DNA of 64,000 bases from Eubacteriaceae bacterium CHKCI004 (GCA_900016875.1 FCNR01000032.1:1-64000); one strand, 5' to 3'. Positions 33,961-41,937 are shown, counted from the stretch's first letter. Notes: generated by a model from the sequence alone, not told the origin. Translations and numbers: made by a program.

Positions 33961-34193
33961 CTTTTATCCTCCGCTGTTTTCTCATAATAGCTATTAGCCC
34001 CTTGATTTGTAAATTTCATATTTACTAATTTTCCACAAAAGATAGCCATACATTCCAGGCGATCATTATCGTCACATTGATTAACTGCAGATGTAATAAG
34101 TTCTCTTAATTTATATTTAACAATCTCTTGGTGAAGTTCTGAATTCTCTGCATCGGCTCTTTCAAACATTTCTTTCCACCCGCTTTTCTTCAT
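33957..34193 (-). CDS. Hypothetical protein
   Basis: 78 residues, soluble, mostly helical (MKKSGWKEMFERADAENSEL at the start). No recognised motif. It begins right after the upstream gene's stop and overlaps the downstream start by four bases, so it is part of a tight leftward operon. Confidence 0.6.
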   Translation of the reverse strand: MKKSGWKEMFERADAENSELHQEIVKYKLRELITSAVNQCDDNDRLECMAIFCGKLVNMKFTNQGANSYYEKTAEDKR

Positions 34194-34349
34194 TTATAAG
34201 TCTGCCTCCTTGTTTAACTCTCCTTTTAACATTCTCAGTGCAATTTCCTGCACCTTACTTTCTTCTACTTCACAGGCAAGCTTCATCACCTGATAAAGCA
34301 TAGGATTATCCTTCAATGCCCTCTGTATTTCCATTACTTCATGACGCAT
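34194..34349 (-). CDS. Hypothetical protein
   Basis: 51 residues from the ATG at 34349 (MRHEVMEIQRALKDNPMLYQ), which has AAAGGA 8 bases upstream. The frame extends to 34418, but that part overlaps a predicted opposing small RNA and lacks a ribosome binding site. Helical and charged, no family recognised. An opposite-strand small RNA may start in its leader. Confidence 0.55.
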   Translation of the reverse strand: MRHEVMEIQRALKDNPMLYQVMKLACEVEESKVQEIALRMLKGELNKEADL

Positions 34350-34364
34350 GGCTGCTGTCCTTTC

Positions 34365-34470
34365 TTTACAGGGGGCAGCGACCGTGTTATAATGACCGCA
34401 TACCCCAAATTCACGCATTTAGTGGGTTACTTTCCCCTGCCAGAGTTGCCGCTCTGGTAAGGGGTTTTTT
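34365..34470 (+). ncRNA. Candidate rightward small RNA with promoter and terminator
   Basis: Promoter -35 TTTACA (34365-34370), 17-bp spacer, -10 TATAAT (34388-34393). About 40 bases after the expected start at ~34400 comes a terminator stem CCCCTGCCAGAG...CTCTGGTAAGGGG (34434-34464) and TTTTTT (34465-34470). The ~70-nt RNA is antisense to the leftward transcript upstream of 34349 and encodes no evident peptide. Near-consensus signals at both ends make it credible. Confidence 0.6.
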
Positions 34471-34570
34471 ATTTTAAGCCTAATAATGCTCTCACATGAA
34501 AATATATTAATTTCAGACACCTCTCGTCTGCCCTGTCAAGCATTTCAATAATAACTTTTTTATAATCCAT
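34469..34570 (-). CDS. Short hypothetical protein (MDYKKVIIEM type)
   Basis: 33 residues: MDYKKVIIEMLDRADERCLK then LIYFHVRALLGLK. AAGGAGG lies 7 bases before the ATG. Similar in pattern to the 37-residue product at 33847-33960. Such mini-proteins recur in Firmicute phages and satellites; role unknown, perhaps protein-protein interaction through a short amphipathic helix. Confidence 0.6.
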   Translation of the reverse strand: MDYKKVIIEMLDRADERCLKLIYFHVRALLGLK

Positions 34571-34581
34571 TGAATGCCTCC

Positions 34582-34911
34582 TTATGCCATCCTAATCTTC
34601 TGTACCTGTGACCTTCCAAAAAAGCTCGCCTTGTACGTTTTGCCATCACCGCGGCTTCCCCATATCAAAACAGTTCCGAAAAGTGCCTTGCTCCCATGAA
34701 TGACTTCATATCCTAATTTCTTCCAATCACTCCATGTATTTGTTTCTTCCTCGACTCCCGCTGCGGCCTTTGCTGTCTCAATCCTCTTTGCATTGACTTT
34801 CTCTGCTTTTGCTGATAACCAAGCCCGGTGTAAGCATTCTCCGAAAGAAAGCTCGTTCTCCCGATAAATTTTCCATGCTTTCATCATGATTTTTCTTAAA
34901 TCGTACTTCAC
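34582..34911 (-). CDS. Hypothetical phage-type protein
   Basis: 109 residues from a GTG start with AAGGAGATAGGA upstream. N-terminal MKYDLRKIMMKAWKIYRE and SFGECLHRAWLSAKAEK resemble short conserved proteins found in Firmicute prophages and integrative elements. A Gly-rich SRGDGKTYKASF follows but is not a full Walker motif. Probably the first larger gene of the leftward operon driven from the operator region at 35100-35214. Confidence 0.6.
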   Translation of the reverse strand: MKYDLRKIMMKAWKIYRENELSFGECLHRAWLSAKAEKVNAKRIETAKAAAGVEEETNTWSDWKKLGYEVIHGSKALFGTVLIWGSRGDGKTYKASFFGRSQVQKIRMA

Positions 34912-34931
34912 GCTTCCTATCTCCTTTCTTA

Positions 34932-35084
34932 TCAGGTAAGTCTTTCAACAGCTCCGGCAGGTCTTAAAGCCATCTTAGGTCTTCTCACCATCTCATTATC
35001 CCCTTTCCCTTGTCCGGTATTATATTGGTGTCTCCGGTACGCTTCCGCCACTTCGTTTTCACCCTTCGCTGTTGAATGCATCAT
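34932..35084 (-). CDS. Possible 50-residue protein
   Basis: An open frame MMHSTAKGENEVAEAYRRHQ...AVERLT starts only about 9 bases after the predicted leftward transcription start, with no ribosome binding site, so it would be almost leaderless. The sequence is charged and lacks known motifs. It is listed because nothing else fills this stretch; it could equally be an untranslated leader. Confidence 0.3.
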   Translation of the reverse strand: MMHSTAKGENEVAEAYRRHQYNTGQGKGDNEMVRRPKMALRPAGAVERLT

Positions 35085-35099
35085 CTATGTTATGATGAT

Positions 35100-35214
35100 A
35101 TTATAGTGTATGTGTACACATATATCAATTGACATTTTCAACAAATATGTGTACATATATTTGTGTATTATGTATGTGTACACACATTGTCAAAAATGAT
35201 ATATTCTATATATT
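35100..35214. promoter_or_regulatory. Divergent promoters with three RHH-type operators
   Basis: Operators: TATGTGTACACATA (35109-35122, perfect palindrome), TATGTGTACATATA (35146-35159), TATGTGTACACACA (35173-35186). Leftward promoter: -35 TTGATA (35128-35123), 17-bp spacer filled by the first operator, -10 TATAAT (35105-35100). Rightward promoter: -35 TTGTCA (35187-35192) next to the third operator, 16-bp spacer, -10 TATATT (35209-35214). The adjacent ribbon-helix-helix protein is the obvious candidate repressor of both directions. Confidence 0.7.
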
Positions 35215-35258
35215 GGAGAAGTGACTCCTATTTTTATTTCATGAAAGGGCTTATTATT

Positions 35259-35447
35259 ATGACATTAACCGAAGCACAAAGAAAAGCTAATAATAAATAT
35301 CGCGAAAAGAATATTAAACGGATTCCTCTTGATGTCCAAAAAGAAAAATATGAGGAAATCAAAGCAGCTGCGGGACAAGCTGGAGAATCCGTTAATGGCT
35401 ATATCAAAAAAGCTATTGATGAGCGTATGATTCGCGAAAAGCAATAA
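35259..35447 (+). CDS. Ribbon-helix-helix DNA-binding protein
   Basis: 62 residues: TEAQRKANNKYREKNIKRIP (ribbon: KRIPLDV) followed by two helices (YEEIKAAAGQAGESVNGYIK, KAIDERMIREKQ). This is the Arc/CopG type pattern. AAAGGG lies about 10 bases before the ATG at 35259; earlier in-frame codons lie within the promoter. Likely binds the three TATGTGTACA operators just upstream and represses itself, the nuclease gene after it and the leftward operon. Such proteins are often antitoxin-like, but no toxin partner sits beside it other than the nuclease. Confidence 0.75.
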   Translation: MTLTEAQRKANNKYREKNIKRIPLDVQKEKYEEIKAAAGQAGESVNGYIKKAIDERMIREKQ

Positions 35448-35472
35448 CACTTGTGATACTGGAGGATAAAAT

Positions 35473-36594
35473 TTGAAAAAAATATATAACAATAAGGTTT
35501 TAAAATTCTTATTTCCAATTCCTTCAATTTGCACATTAGTGATTTTTGGAATTTTAATTTCTGTTTCAGAAATAAATGGAGAACCAGCTACTATTTATGA
35601 TAAACTACTATTCATGATAATTATATTTGTTTGTATAGTGATACCATTAGATATAATTATCTTGATTTATAAAAAGGCGAAAAATTATATTAAAAAAAGA
35701 ATAAAATCAAAGTCAAAAAAACAAGATGTTTTTATGGATGCAGACTATAGTATTATTGATGTCGATTTATTATCTGACAATAATTCCAAATCTGATACAA
35801 AAAATAAAGCACAATCAAACTTCAAATCTGAAGAAAACAAAAGCGAATTAAATGCACGTTCAAACATTGAAACAAAAAAAGCCTTTATACCAGAAAATTC
35901 AACTCTAAAGCGAAAATTAACGGTCGATTCTTATTTTGAAGAAGCAGGAAAATTTATTATTGACAAGGATAAAGCATCTATCGGCATGATTCAAAGATAT
36001 TTCCGTATCGGATTTAATCGAGCCTGTCGCATCATGGATCAGCTTTGCGATGCCGGAGTCATAGGCCAGGAGGAAGGCACAAGGCCAAGAAAGATTTTAA
36101 TGAACACAGATGATTTTCAGGCATTTATCGAAAATAACGACTTCAACTACAAGGATTTTACTTCTATAGAAGAGCAAACAAAAATTTCAGAAAATAATTC
36201 AAAAACAATTATACCTGAACGGATATATATGTATAATAATAAATTTGATTACATGACCGGCCATGATTTTGAATATTTTTGTGCCGATTTATTGCAAAAA
36301 AACGGTTTCCAGAATATCACTGTTACCCAGGGCAGCGGTGACCACGGTGTTGATATTTTAGCCGAAAAAACTGGAGTTTCCTACGCCATTCAATGTAAAT
36401 GTTACTCCAAAGATATCGGTAATGCCGCAATTCAACAAGTTCATGCCGGAAAAAGCATCTATAAAAGAGATATCGCTGTTGTACTGACCAATCGATTTTT
36501 TACTCCACAGGCAAAAGAAGAGGCCGCTATTCTTGGAGTGAAACTATGGGATAGAGATATATTGATTAAATTAATATACAATTCCTCTTTTTAA
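35473..36594 (+). CDS. Membrane-anchored FtsK-gamma/Mrr nuclease fusion
   Basis: 373 residues from a TTG start with GGAGG 7 bases upstream. Two membrane helices (~12-32 and ~46-66), a charged linker, then a winged-helix FtsK-gamma-like domain (~151-216; IGFNRACRIMDQLCDAG). A C-terminal Mrr-type restriction endonuclease domain follows (~259-370), with GHDFEYFCADLL, catalytic-type Asp294 in HGVDIL and QCK with Gln307 and Lys309. Mrr-type enzymes cut methylated or foreign DNA; FtsK-gamma modules read KOPS-like sequences. This is probably element cargo for defence against competing phages. It lies 25 bases after the RHH gene, so the two are likely co-expressed. Distinctly AT-rich. Confidence 0.8.
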   Translation: MKKIYNNKVLKFLFPIPSICTLVIFGILISVSEINGEPATIYDKLLFMIIIFVCIVIPLDIIILIYKKAKNYIKKRIKSKSKKQDVFMDADYSIIDVDLLSDNNSKSDTKNKAQSNFKSEENKSELNARSNIETKKAFIPENSTLKRKLTVDSYFEEAGKFIIDKDKASIGMIQRYFRIGFNRACRIMDQLCDAGVIGQEEGTRPRKILMNTDDFQAFIENNDFNYKDFTSIEEQTKISENNSKTIIPERIYMYNNKFDYMTGHDFEYFCADLLQKNGFQNITVTQGSGDHGVDILAEKTGVSYAIQCKCYSKDIGNAAIQQVHAGKSIYKRDIAVVLTNRFFTPQAKEEAAILGVKLWDRDILIKLIYNSSF

Positions 36595-36621
36595 TATCGA
36601 TTCAGATTTTTAACATATTTC

Positions 36622-36762
36622 TTGCACTTCTCTCGTTTCTATGCTATATTGAGATTAGAAAAAGGGGAAGCCAGAAAAGCGGCCTACCCACCATAAAGAA
36701 CAAGTTAATGCTTTACAGCATCAGCCGTCACTATTGGCTGTAGTGGCGGCTATTTTCGTTTA
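36622..36762 (+). ncRNA. Antisense RNA of type I toxin module, copy 1
   Basis: Promoter -35 TTGCAC (36622-36627), 17-bp spacer, -10 TATATT (36645-36650); expected start ~36657. Terminator AGCCGTCACTA (36723-36733) with TAGTGGCGGCT (36741-36751), then ATTTTCGTTT. The ~105-nt RNA converges on and overlaps the 3' end of the toxin message, as in Bacillus txpA/RatA and bsrG/SR4. A related copy with the same signals is at 46013-46155. Confidence 0.7.
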
Positions 36763-36845
36763 TCCTTGAGAATCTCGTAAACAAGACCAACAAGGGAGAC
36801 AATGAATATTAAAAGCTGTATTAAATCAGCGTATGTAACAAACAT
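36750..36845 (-). CDS. Type I toxin-like small membrane peptide, copy 1
   Basis: 31 residues: MFVTYADLIQLLIFIVSLVG then LVYEILKDKRK. One membrane helix and a basic tail, like the holin-like/TxpA group of type I toxins. The ATG at 36845 has AAAGGAGG 8 bases upstream; another in-frame ATG two codons earlier is too close to that site. The 3' end overlaps the antisense RNA terminator. The copy at 46143-46238 is almost identical (one Phe to Tyr change near the start). Confidence 0.75.
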   Translation of the reverse strand: MFVTYADLIQLLIFIVSLVGLVYEILKDKRK

Positions 36846-36996
36846 TGGCATCGCCCTCCTTTCTTTCGTCTGGAGGGTAAGCCCCTCCGAAAAATCAGAG
36901 GGTAAGCCGCCTGGCTCTGTGGTTTCCCCGTGGCTATATTCTATCATGCCGCTGCCATTTCTTCAATATAAATATTGTTTTTTGATATATGAAATA

Positions 36997-37311
36997 TTAA
37001 AAGAATTTATTTTTATCTTCATCATGTAAAATAATCAAATCATTCAATATCTTTAATGCTTTCCTTCTATACCCCTGAAAATCTTTTCTCTGCATAGGTA
37101 TTTCATACCATTTTGAAAGCCGATCATAACCGATTCCAGAAGTCAGATTTACCAGTATAGGTATTGCAATACTATCATTTGCTATCTGCGCCGCATGTAA
37201 AATCAAAGCCTGCTGCCTCTTGTCGGCTGTCCTGCAAAACTTCAAGAGTTCCCTTGCTTCCTGTTCCGATATATCATAATCATTTAAATATGCGTCTCTT
37301 ACCGTTGACAA
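36997..37311 (-). CDS. Hypothetical protein
   Basis: 104 residues from a probable TTG start (AAAGGA about 11 bases upstream). Soluble and helical: VRDAYLNDYDISEQEARELL, then KRQQALILHAAQIANDS and a lysine-rich end. No family recognised. It follows the 95-residue gene after 15 bases, in the leftward operon downstream of the tape measure gene. Confidence 0.5.
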   Translation of the reverse strand: MSTVRDAYLNDYDISEQEARELLKFCRTADKRQQALILHAAQIANDSIAIPILVNLTSGIGYDRLSKWYEIPMQRKDFQGYRRKALKILNDLIILHDEDKNKFF

Positions 37312-37326
37312 TGGCTTTTAATCCTT

Positions 37327-37614
37327 TCAAAAAGACCACAGCTCCCCTTCCTGTTCTGACTCTGGTATACATACTGTCATTTTTTCTTTTACCTGATAAA
37401 GCAGAGCCATTTCCTGAATCATCTTCCTGATTGTATCCTCATTCCTGGCAAACAACTTTATTCCTGTTGTCTTGGTGTCTTCCTGATTCCTGGTAACATG
37501 AAATATGATTATCGCAGACAAACCATCTCCTTGCTCCCATTTAACGGCAATACGGACAATTTTTAAGTATTTACCTTTACAATCTTTATTTGGTAACAAT
37601 TCAAATATCTTCAT
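37327..37614 (-). CDS. Hypothetical protein
   Basis: 95 residues, mixed alpha/beta: MKIFELLPNKDCKGKYLKIV, then IIIFHVTRNQEDTKTTG. No recognised motif and no membrane segment. GGGGGC-type purine-rich sequence lies upstream of the ATG. It lies after the tape measure gene, separated by a structured 108-base gap. Confidence 0.5.
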   Translation of the reverse strand: MKIFELLPNKDCKGKYLKIVRIAVKWEQGDGLSAIIIFHVTRNQEDTKTTGIKLFARNEDTIRKMIQEMALLYQVKEKMTVCIPESEQEGELWSF

Positions 37615-37636
37615 TTTGTTTCTGCCCCCTATCCTG

Positions 37637-37718
37637 TATAATCAGAATAAGGCATCCAGTTTTTATTTGCAGCGGAAAGGGCGGATATTTCATATCTTCG
37701 CTCCGTCCGCTGCTATTT
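37637..37718 (+). ncRNA. Weak candidate rightward small RNA
   Basis: A TATAAT box (37637-37642) without a good -35 is followed by a stem GCAGCGGA...TCCGCTGC (ending ~37706) and a T-rich TATTTTCTTTTA. The layout resembles the antisense RNAs at 36622 and 46013, but no toxin gene faces it. The same stem could instead be the leftward tape-measure transcript end. Confidence 0.3.
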
Positions 37719-37722
37719 TCTT

Positions 37723-40700
37723 TTATGCCAACTCAAAAGGATTTTTCCCTGTCTGCATCCTTATAAGCTTTGCACCGTCCACTACGGCATGTGCAATTTT
37801 TCTTCTGTCCAGATATACCGGCACTTCGATGCGCTGCAATCCGATATTGTTACCAACTTCTTCCCGAACCACACGACGCATGAGGCTTTCAGGAGTCTCT
37901 ATATTCTTTCCCTGATTCTGGTCACCCAGTACTGCTAAAAACTCCTTATTTGGCGGGATAACGGCGCCAGAAGCAAGGTACGGAATCTTTGAATTACCAA
38001 GGTATGGAATCCTTGGATTGCTTAAATTAGATAGAGCACGGGCAGATATATTATTCACAATGCTGTCAGCAATCAATCTCATAGATTTTTTATTTTCTAA
38101 TGGAAGAACTGCCTCTTTTCCCGCTTCTCCTACGCCAATCACAGAAGCCTGATTAAATAAGCCTCCTGTTTTATACCAGCTGACACTAAAAGTTGGTAAT
38201 GTAATATTTCGTCCAAAGAAAGTATGCTCCGCGCTTCCAATTTTCACATGTGGCAGCGGAATAGTTATTGATTTAAGTCCGTCAATAAATCCTCTGATAA
38301 CATTTTTTCCGGTTTTAAACAAGCTTGGAATCGCTTTGCTGACTTTATCTGGTAGACCACCCAAAATCTTTTCCATGCTGGACCAGTCCCCATTAAATCC
38401 ATCTTTTAAGCCGCTGATAATATCTCTGCCTTTTGACAATACTTTATCTTTTACATTTCCAATTGATGAATAAACTTCTTCTCTGATATTCTTTACCCTA
38501 GACAGAAAACCGCTCTCTTTCAGATTCTCATAACCGTCTTTCAGTCCTTCGATGATATCTTTACCCTTGCTCTTAACTTTATCACCAATGGCACCCACCT
38601 TTGAAAAGACTTCATCTTTTAACTTGGCCACCTTGGATAAAAACGTCGGGTCCTTTACCCTTTCATACCCATCTTTTATTCCGGTAATTACATCAGAACC
38701 TTTTTGCTTCAGCCACTGTGTTGCATCACCGGCCTTTTCTTTTACATATGAACCCATCTTGGAAACTGTCTGCCCTATTTTACTTTCCTTCACGGCCTCC
38801 CATCCATCTTTGAAACCTTGAACTACGTCGGAGCCTTTTTCCTTCAGCCATTCTTTGGCTTTATCAAAAGCATCAAGAACCGCGTCTTTCACATTTCCAG
38901 CCCATTCTGTGATTTTATCCCAATTTTTCCAGATCAAAAAACCGGCAATAATGGCGCCGACTACAATAAGGCCCACAGGATTAAATAATGCAGATGCCAG
39001 GGTTGTAAATGCCGTAGAGAGTGCCGGAGCAAAGGTTCCTGTCACCCATGTACCAATGGTAGAGACAAGTGTCGAGGCCGCAGGAAAAATTTTCGGAATA
39101 ATCGAAGTGGAAAACCAGTTGCCCACTTTTGTAATGATACTACTTGTAATTGTTTTCCCAGTCATCGCTTCCGAAACTGCATTTCCAAATCCAGAAAAAA
39201 TAGTAACAAGCTTAGAGGCAACAAAGAATCCTGCCAGTAGTTTAAAGACTGTACCGCTCTCTGAATCAAATAACCCTGACAACATACCGGAGGCGGCTTC
39301 ATAGATGATAGTACCAACATCGGATAAGATAGTCTTCCAGTCAATACTTCCAAGGAAATCACCGATTCCCTTTCCGAAAGCTTCCCAATCCGTATTTTCT
39401 GCAACATCCCTGATGGTTCCCAACAAGTCCGTTGCAAACTGACTGAGCGTTTTTCCTGCTTGCGTCCAATTGATACCATGTATCATATTGTTCATTCCGT
39501 TATAAATATTTTTTGCAATGCCATCCCAGTCAACTTCATCTGTAAAAGATTTTAAAGTTTCAAAAGCGCCGTTAATTCCAGTAGAAAGAGTTTTCCCGAT
39601 TTCTCCAAAATCAATCTTGGCAAACATTCCGTTGATAGCCCGCCCAAGCGCTGTTCCAAGTTCCTGCCACCCTGTAACACCTGCATCACTTCTCCTGGAC
39701 ATATCCTGCACGAAACCAGACAAGGTGTCCCACGAAATCATAAAATAGTTTCCAATCAGATTACCTAATTCTGTCCAATTGATTTCGCCGATCATTCCCC
39801 GCAGGCCTTCAGATAAGCTTTTTCCTATATTTTCCCAATCAATCCCGGTAATCAACAGATTTAAGGTATTAACAAGAGTATTTATCCCTGCTCCTATGGT
39901 CCGCCCCATCAAATCCCAGTCAATATTATCAACCAGACTATTGAATGTCCTGGTAAATGCATTTATAAACGGTGTAATTTTAGGACCGACATTTTCCCAG
40001 CTGATCGTGTCATAGACTATTTGCAATCCTTTATTGATTCCTTCGGCGATATATCTGCCAAGCCCCTCCCAATCCTGAGAGTTGATATATTTCTTTATTT
40101 TATCAGCTAAATTCTTTACAGAATCAGGAATAGTAACCGTTTCAAACATATCTCCCGGAGCAAGTCCGCCGGAGCCGCTGCCGCCGGCGGAATCTTTTCC
40201 GGAATCAGATTTATTTTTCTCGGTGAATTTATTTATATCGTCAAGGGGAGATAAATACTTCTCTGCCGCTTTGGCTGCCTTGTCCGTTTCGTCCGCCGCA
40301 TCTTTGGCTCCGGCCGCAGTATCCTGTAAACTGACAGCATAATCCTGCTGCACTTTCTTTGCCCTAGTAAAGCTATTTTGTCCTGTCAGGCGCGCAAAAA
40401 ACATACCCAAATATGTAATACCATCGGCCAGCAAATTGATAAATCTGGTCAGAATCGGGGCAACAACACTGAGGATTGGAGAAAAAGCAGTTGCAAATGC
40501 ATTTTTTAACCTGGTAAGCGCCGACATCATCATTGACATACTTTGATTCATTGCGTCGGAATATTGAGCCAAATTCTCAATTCCTTCTCTAACACCGCTT
40601 GTAACCAATGATATGGCGCGAAAAACAGTACTGAACAAAATGGACATCGCCAACATCTTACCCATACTCATGCCAGCGCTTTTTGTTTTCTTGTTAAAAT

Positions 40701-41433
40701 CTGTGATTGATTTCGTTGTGTTCTTTATTGCCTTAGCAAAGCTTGAAAAAGCTTTTGTTCCAGTATTTTTTATCCGACCAAAGATCTCTGAGACACTTTT
40801 ACCGAGAGCTTTGAAAACACTCTGTATTTTCGCACCGCTTTCTTTCACTTTGCCTTTCAGAGAATCATAAGATATATTCAACTGTCGATTCATATCGAGC
40901 AATCTTTTTTCTTCTCTTTCCAGGCGTTCCATGTCGGCCGCCGCCTGCTTAGTCTGCGTGCCAAACGTAAAGGCTTTTCCTGTTTCTTCAAGGTCTTGCA
41001 GTTCGCCTCGAGCATATTTTATGGTATTCCTCAGCTCATCAATATCATATTGATAGCGCTTGAAAGTCTTGCTGTTTTGGCTGCCGCCAAGTGCCAGGAA
41101 TCTCTCTTGTGTAGCTATCAGGTTATTTAATCGCTTCTCTGCCTGTTCAATCTGGACTTGAATCTCCCGATATTCCTGTGTTGGGATTTTCTGGCTGCCG
41201 TATTCTTCGACCTTCTGTTTTAGATCGTCAACTTTTTTTGCTTGTGCGGTATATGCTTCGTTTTGTTTCAGCAGCGCGGCAAGCTGTTTGTTCAGAGCTG
41301 TTTTTGTGGACTGATTTAATCCATGTACGCTACCAGCCATTTTACGAACAGCCGCTTCAAATTCCTTGCTCCCTGCTTTTAGTCCGTCCGCATCTATGGC
41401 GGTATCAATAATGATGCTTCCATCCGCCTGCAT
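37723..41433 (-). CDS. Phage tail tape measure protein
   Basis: 1236 residues. N-terminal coiled coils (~50-230), a hydrophobic segment (MGKMLAMSILFSTVFRAISL, ~255-280), about ten DW-x-x-x-G-x-x-x-x-x-GI repeats (~420-720), a second hydrophobic section (FNPVGLIVVGAIIAGFLIW), then four ~33-residue repeats of the KGSDVVQGFKDGWE type. The C-terminus has GGLFNQASVIGVGEAGKEAVLPLE, a common tape-measure ending. In siphophages this protein fixes tail length and is ejected with DNA. The start has AAGGTGG 6-7 bases upstream. It is by far the largest gene of the element and has no tail neighbours except the probable chaperone. Confidence 0.9.
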   Translation of the reverse strand: MQADGSIIIDTAIDADGLKAGSKEFEAAVRKMAGSVHGLNQSTKTALNKQLAALLKQNEAYTAQAKKVDDLKQKVEEYGSQKIPTQEYREIQVQIEQAEKRLNNLIATQERFLALGGSQNSKTFKRYQYDIDELRNTIKYARGELQDLEETGKAFTFGTQTKQAAADMERLEREEKRLLDMNRQLNISYDSLKGKVKESGAKIQSVFKALGKSVSEIFGRIKNTGTKAFSSFAKAIKNTTKSITDFNKKTKSAGMSMGKMLAMSILFSTVFRAISLVTSGVREGIENLAQYSDAMNQSMSMMMSALTRLKNAFATAFSPILSVVAPILTRFINLLADGITYLGMFFARLTGQNSFTRAKKVQQDYAVSLQDTAAGAKDAADETDKAAKAAEKYLSPLDDINKFTEKNKSDSGKDSAGGSGSGGLAPGDMFETVTIPDSVKNLADKIKKYINSQDWEGLGRYIAEGINKGLQIVYDTISWENVGPKITPFINAFTRTFNSLVDNIDWDLMGRTIGAGINTLVNTLNLLITGIDWENIGKSLSEGLRGMIGEINWTELGNLIGNYFMISWDTLSGFVQDMSRRSDAGVTGWQELGTALGRAINGMFAKIDFGEIGKTLSTGINGAFETLKSFTDEVDWDGIAKNIYNGMNNMIHGINWTQAGKTLSQFATDLLGTIRDVAENTDWEAFGKGIGDFLGSIDWKTILSDVGTIIYEAASGMLSGLFDSESGTVFKLLAGFFVASKLVTIFSGFGNAVSEAMTGKTITSSIITKVGNWFSTSIIPKIFPAASTLVSTIGTWVTGTFAPALSTAFTTLASALFNPVGLIVVGAIIAGFLIWKNWDKITEWAGNVKDAVLDAFDKAKEWLKEKGSDVVQGFKDGWEAVKESKIGQTVSKMGSYVKEKAGDATQWLKQKGSDVITGIKDGYERVKDPTFLSKVAKLKDEVFSKVGAIGDKVKSKGKDIIEGLKDGYENLKESGFLSRVKNIREEVYSSIGNVKDKVLSKGRDIISGLKDGFNGDWSSMEKILGGLPDKVSKAIPSLFKTGKNVIRGFIDGLKSITIPLPHVKIGSAEHTFFGRNITLPTFSVSWYKTGGLFNQASVIGVGEAGKEAVLPLENKKSMRLIADSIVNNISARALSNLSNPRIPYLGNSKIPYLASGAVIPPNKEFLAVLGDQNQGKNIETPESLMRRVVREEVGNNIGLQRIEVPVYLDRRKIAHAVVDGAKLIRMQTGKNPFELA

Positions 41434-41505
41434 GTTTCACCACCTTATAACTATTTCTGGTCAGCGACTATCTCCCACCGATAGCCGGTTATATTACCGT
41501 AAATT

Positions 41506-41937
41506 TTATTTATGATACTTAGAAGAATATTTATTCACGCGCCGACGCATCCTTTTTATTCTGATTTCCATTTCCTGTTCAATGACACCGGCAATCGCTT
41601 CTAGTACCTCCTCAACAAAAAACTTTCCAGACTCCAGCAGCGAAAACGGTCCGATAATATTAAAAAAGGTATTTGCCGCCTCTTCTCCAATGAGATAACC
41701 AATTTTTTCAATTACCTGTTTTTCCACTGCTCTAATGGACTCATAGGAATTATCCGGAATCTGAAGATGATCGAAAAATTTTACCACTTCTTCATATCTC
41801 TCCGCAATTTGGGTATCGGAAGGCCGGAATACAAACTCTCCTAAAACTTTTCCCCGTTTATTTTTGATCGTATACACTGTGCTGACATCATCTAAAACAA
41901 CCTGATTAACCTGTTCTTTTACTGCTTTATTACTCAT
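41506..41937 (-). CDS. Probable tail assembly chaperone
   Basis: 143 residues from the ATG at 41937 with AAAGGAAA upstream. MSNKAVKEQVNQVVLDDVST, then beta-rich VYTIKNKRGKVLGEFVFRPS and a long helical, basic C-terminus. Size, position directly before the tape measure gene and general make-up fit gpG-type chaperones, which bind and solubilise the tape measure protein. I found no second overlapping reading frame or clear slippery site for the usual frameshifted longer form. Assigned mostly by context. Confidence 0.55.
   Translation of the reverse strand: MSNKAVKEQVNQVVLDDVSTVYTIKNKRGKVLGEFVFRPSDTQIAERYEEVVKFFDHLQIPDNSYESIRAVEKQVIEKIGYLIGEEAANTFFNIIGPFSLLESGKFFVEEVLEAIAGVIEQEMEIRIKRMRRRVNKYSSKYHK

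Noticed and set aside
41434-41505. Frameshifted second tail-chaperone reading frame
   Set aside because: The gap before the tape measure gene is only 72 bases and holds no open frame or clear slippery sequence linked to the chaperone gene.
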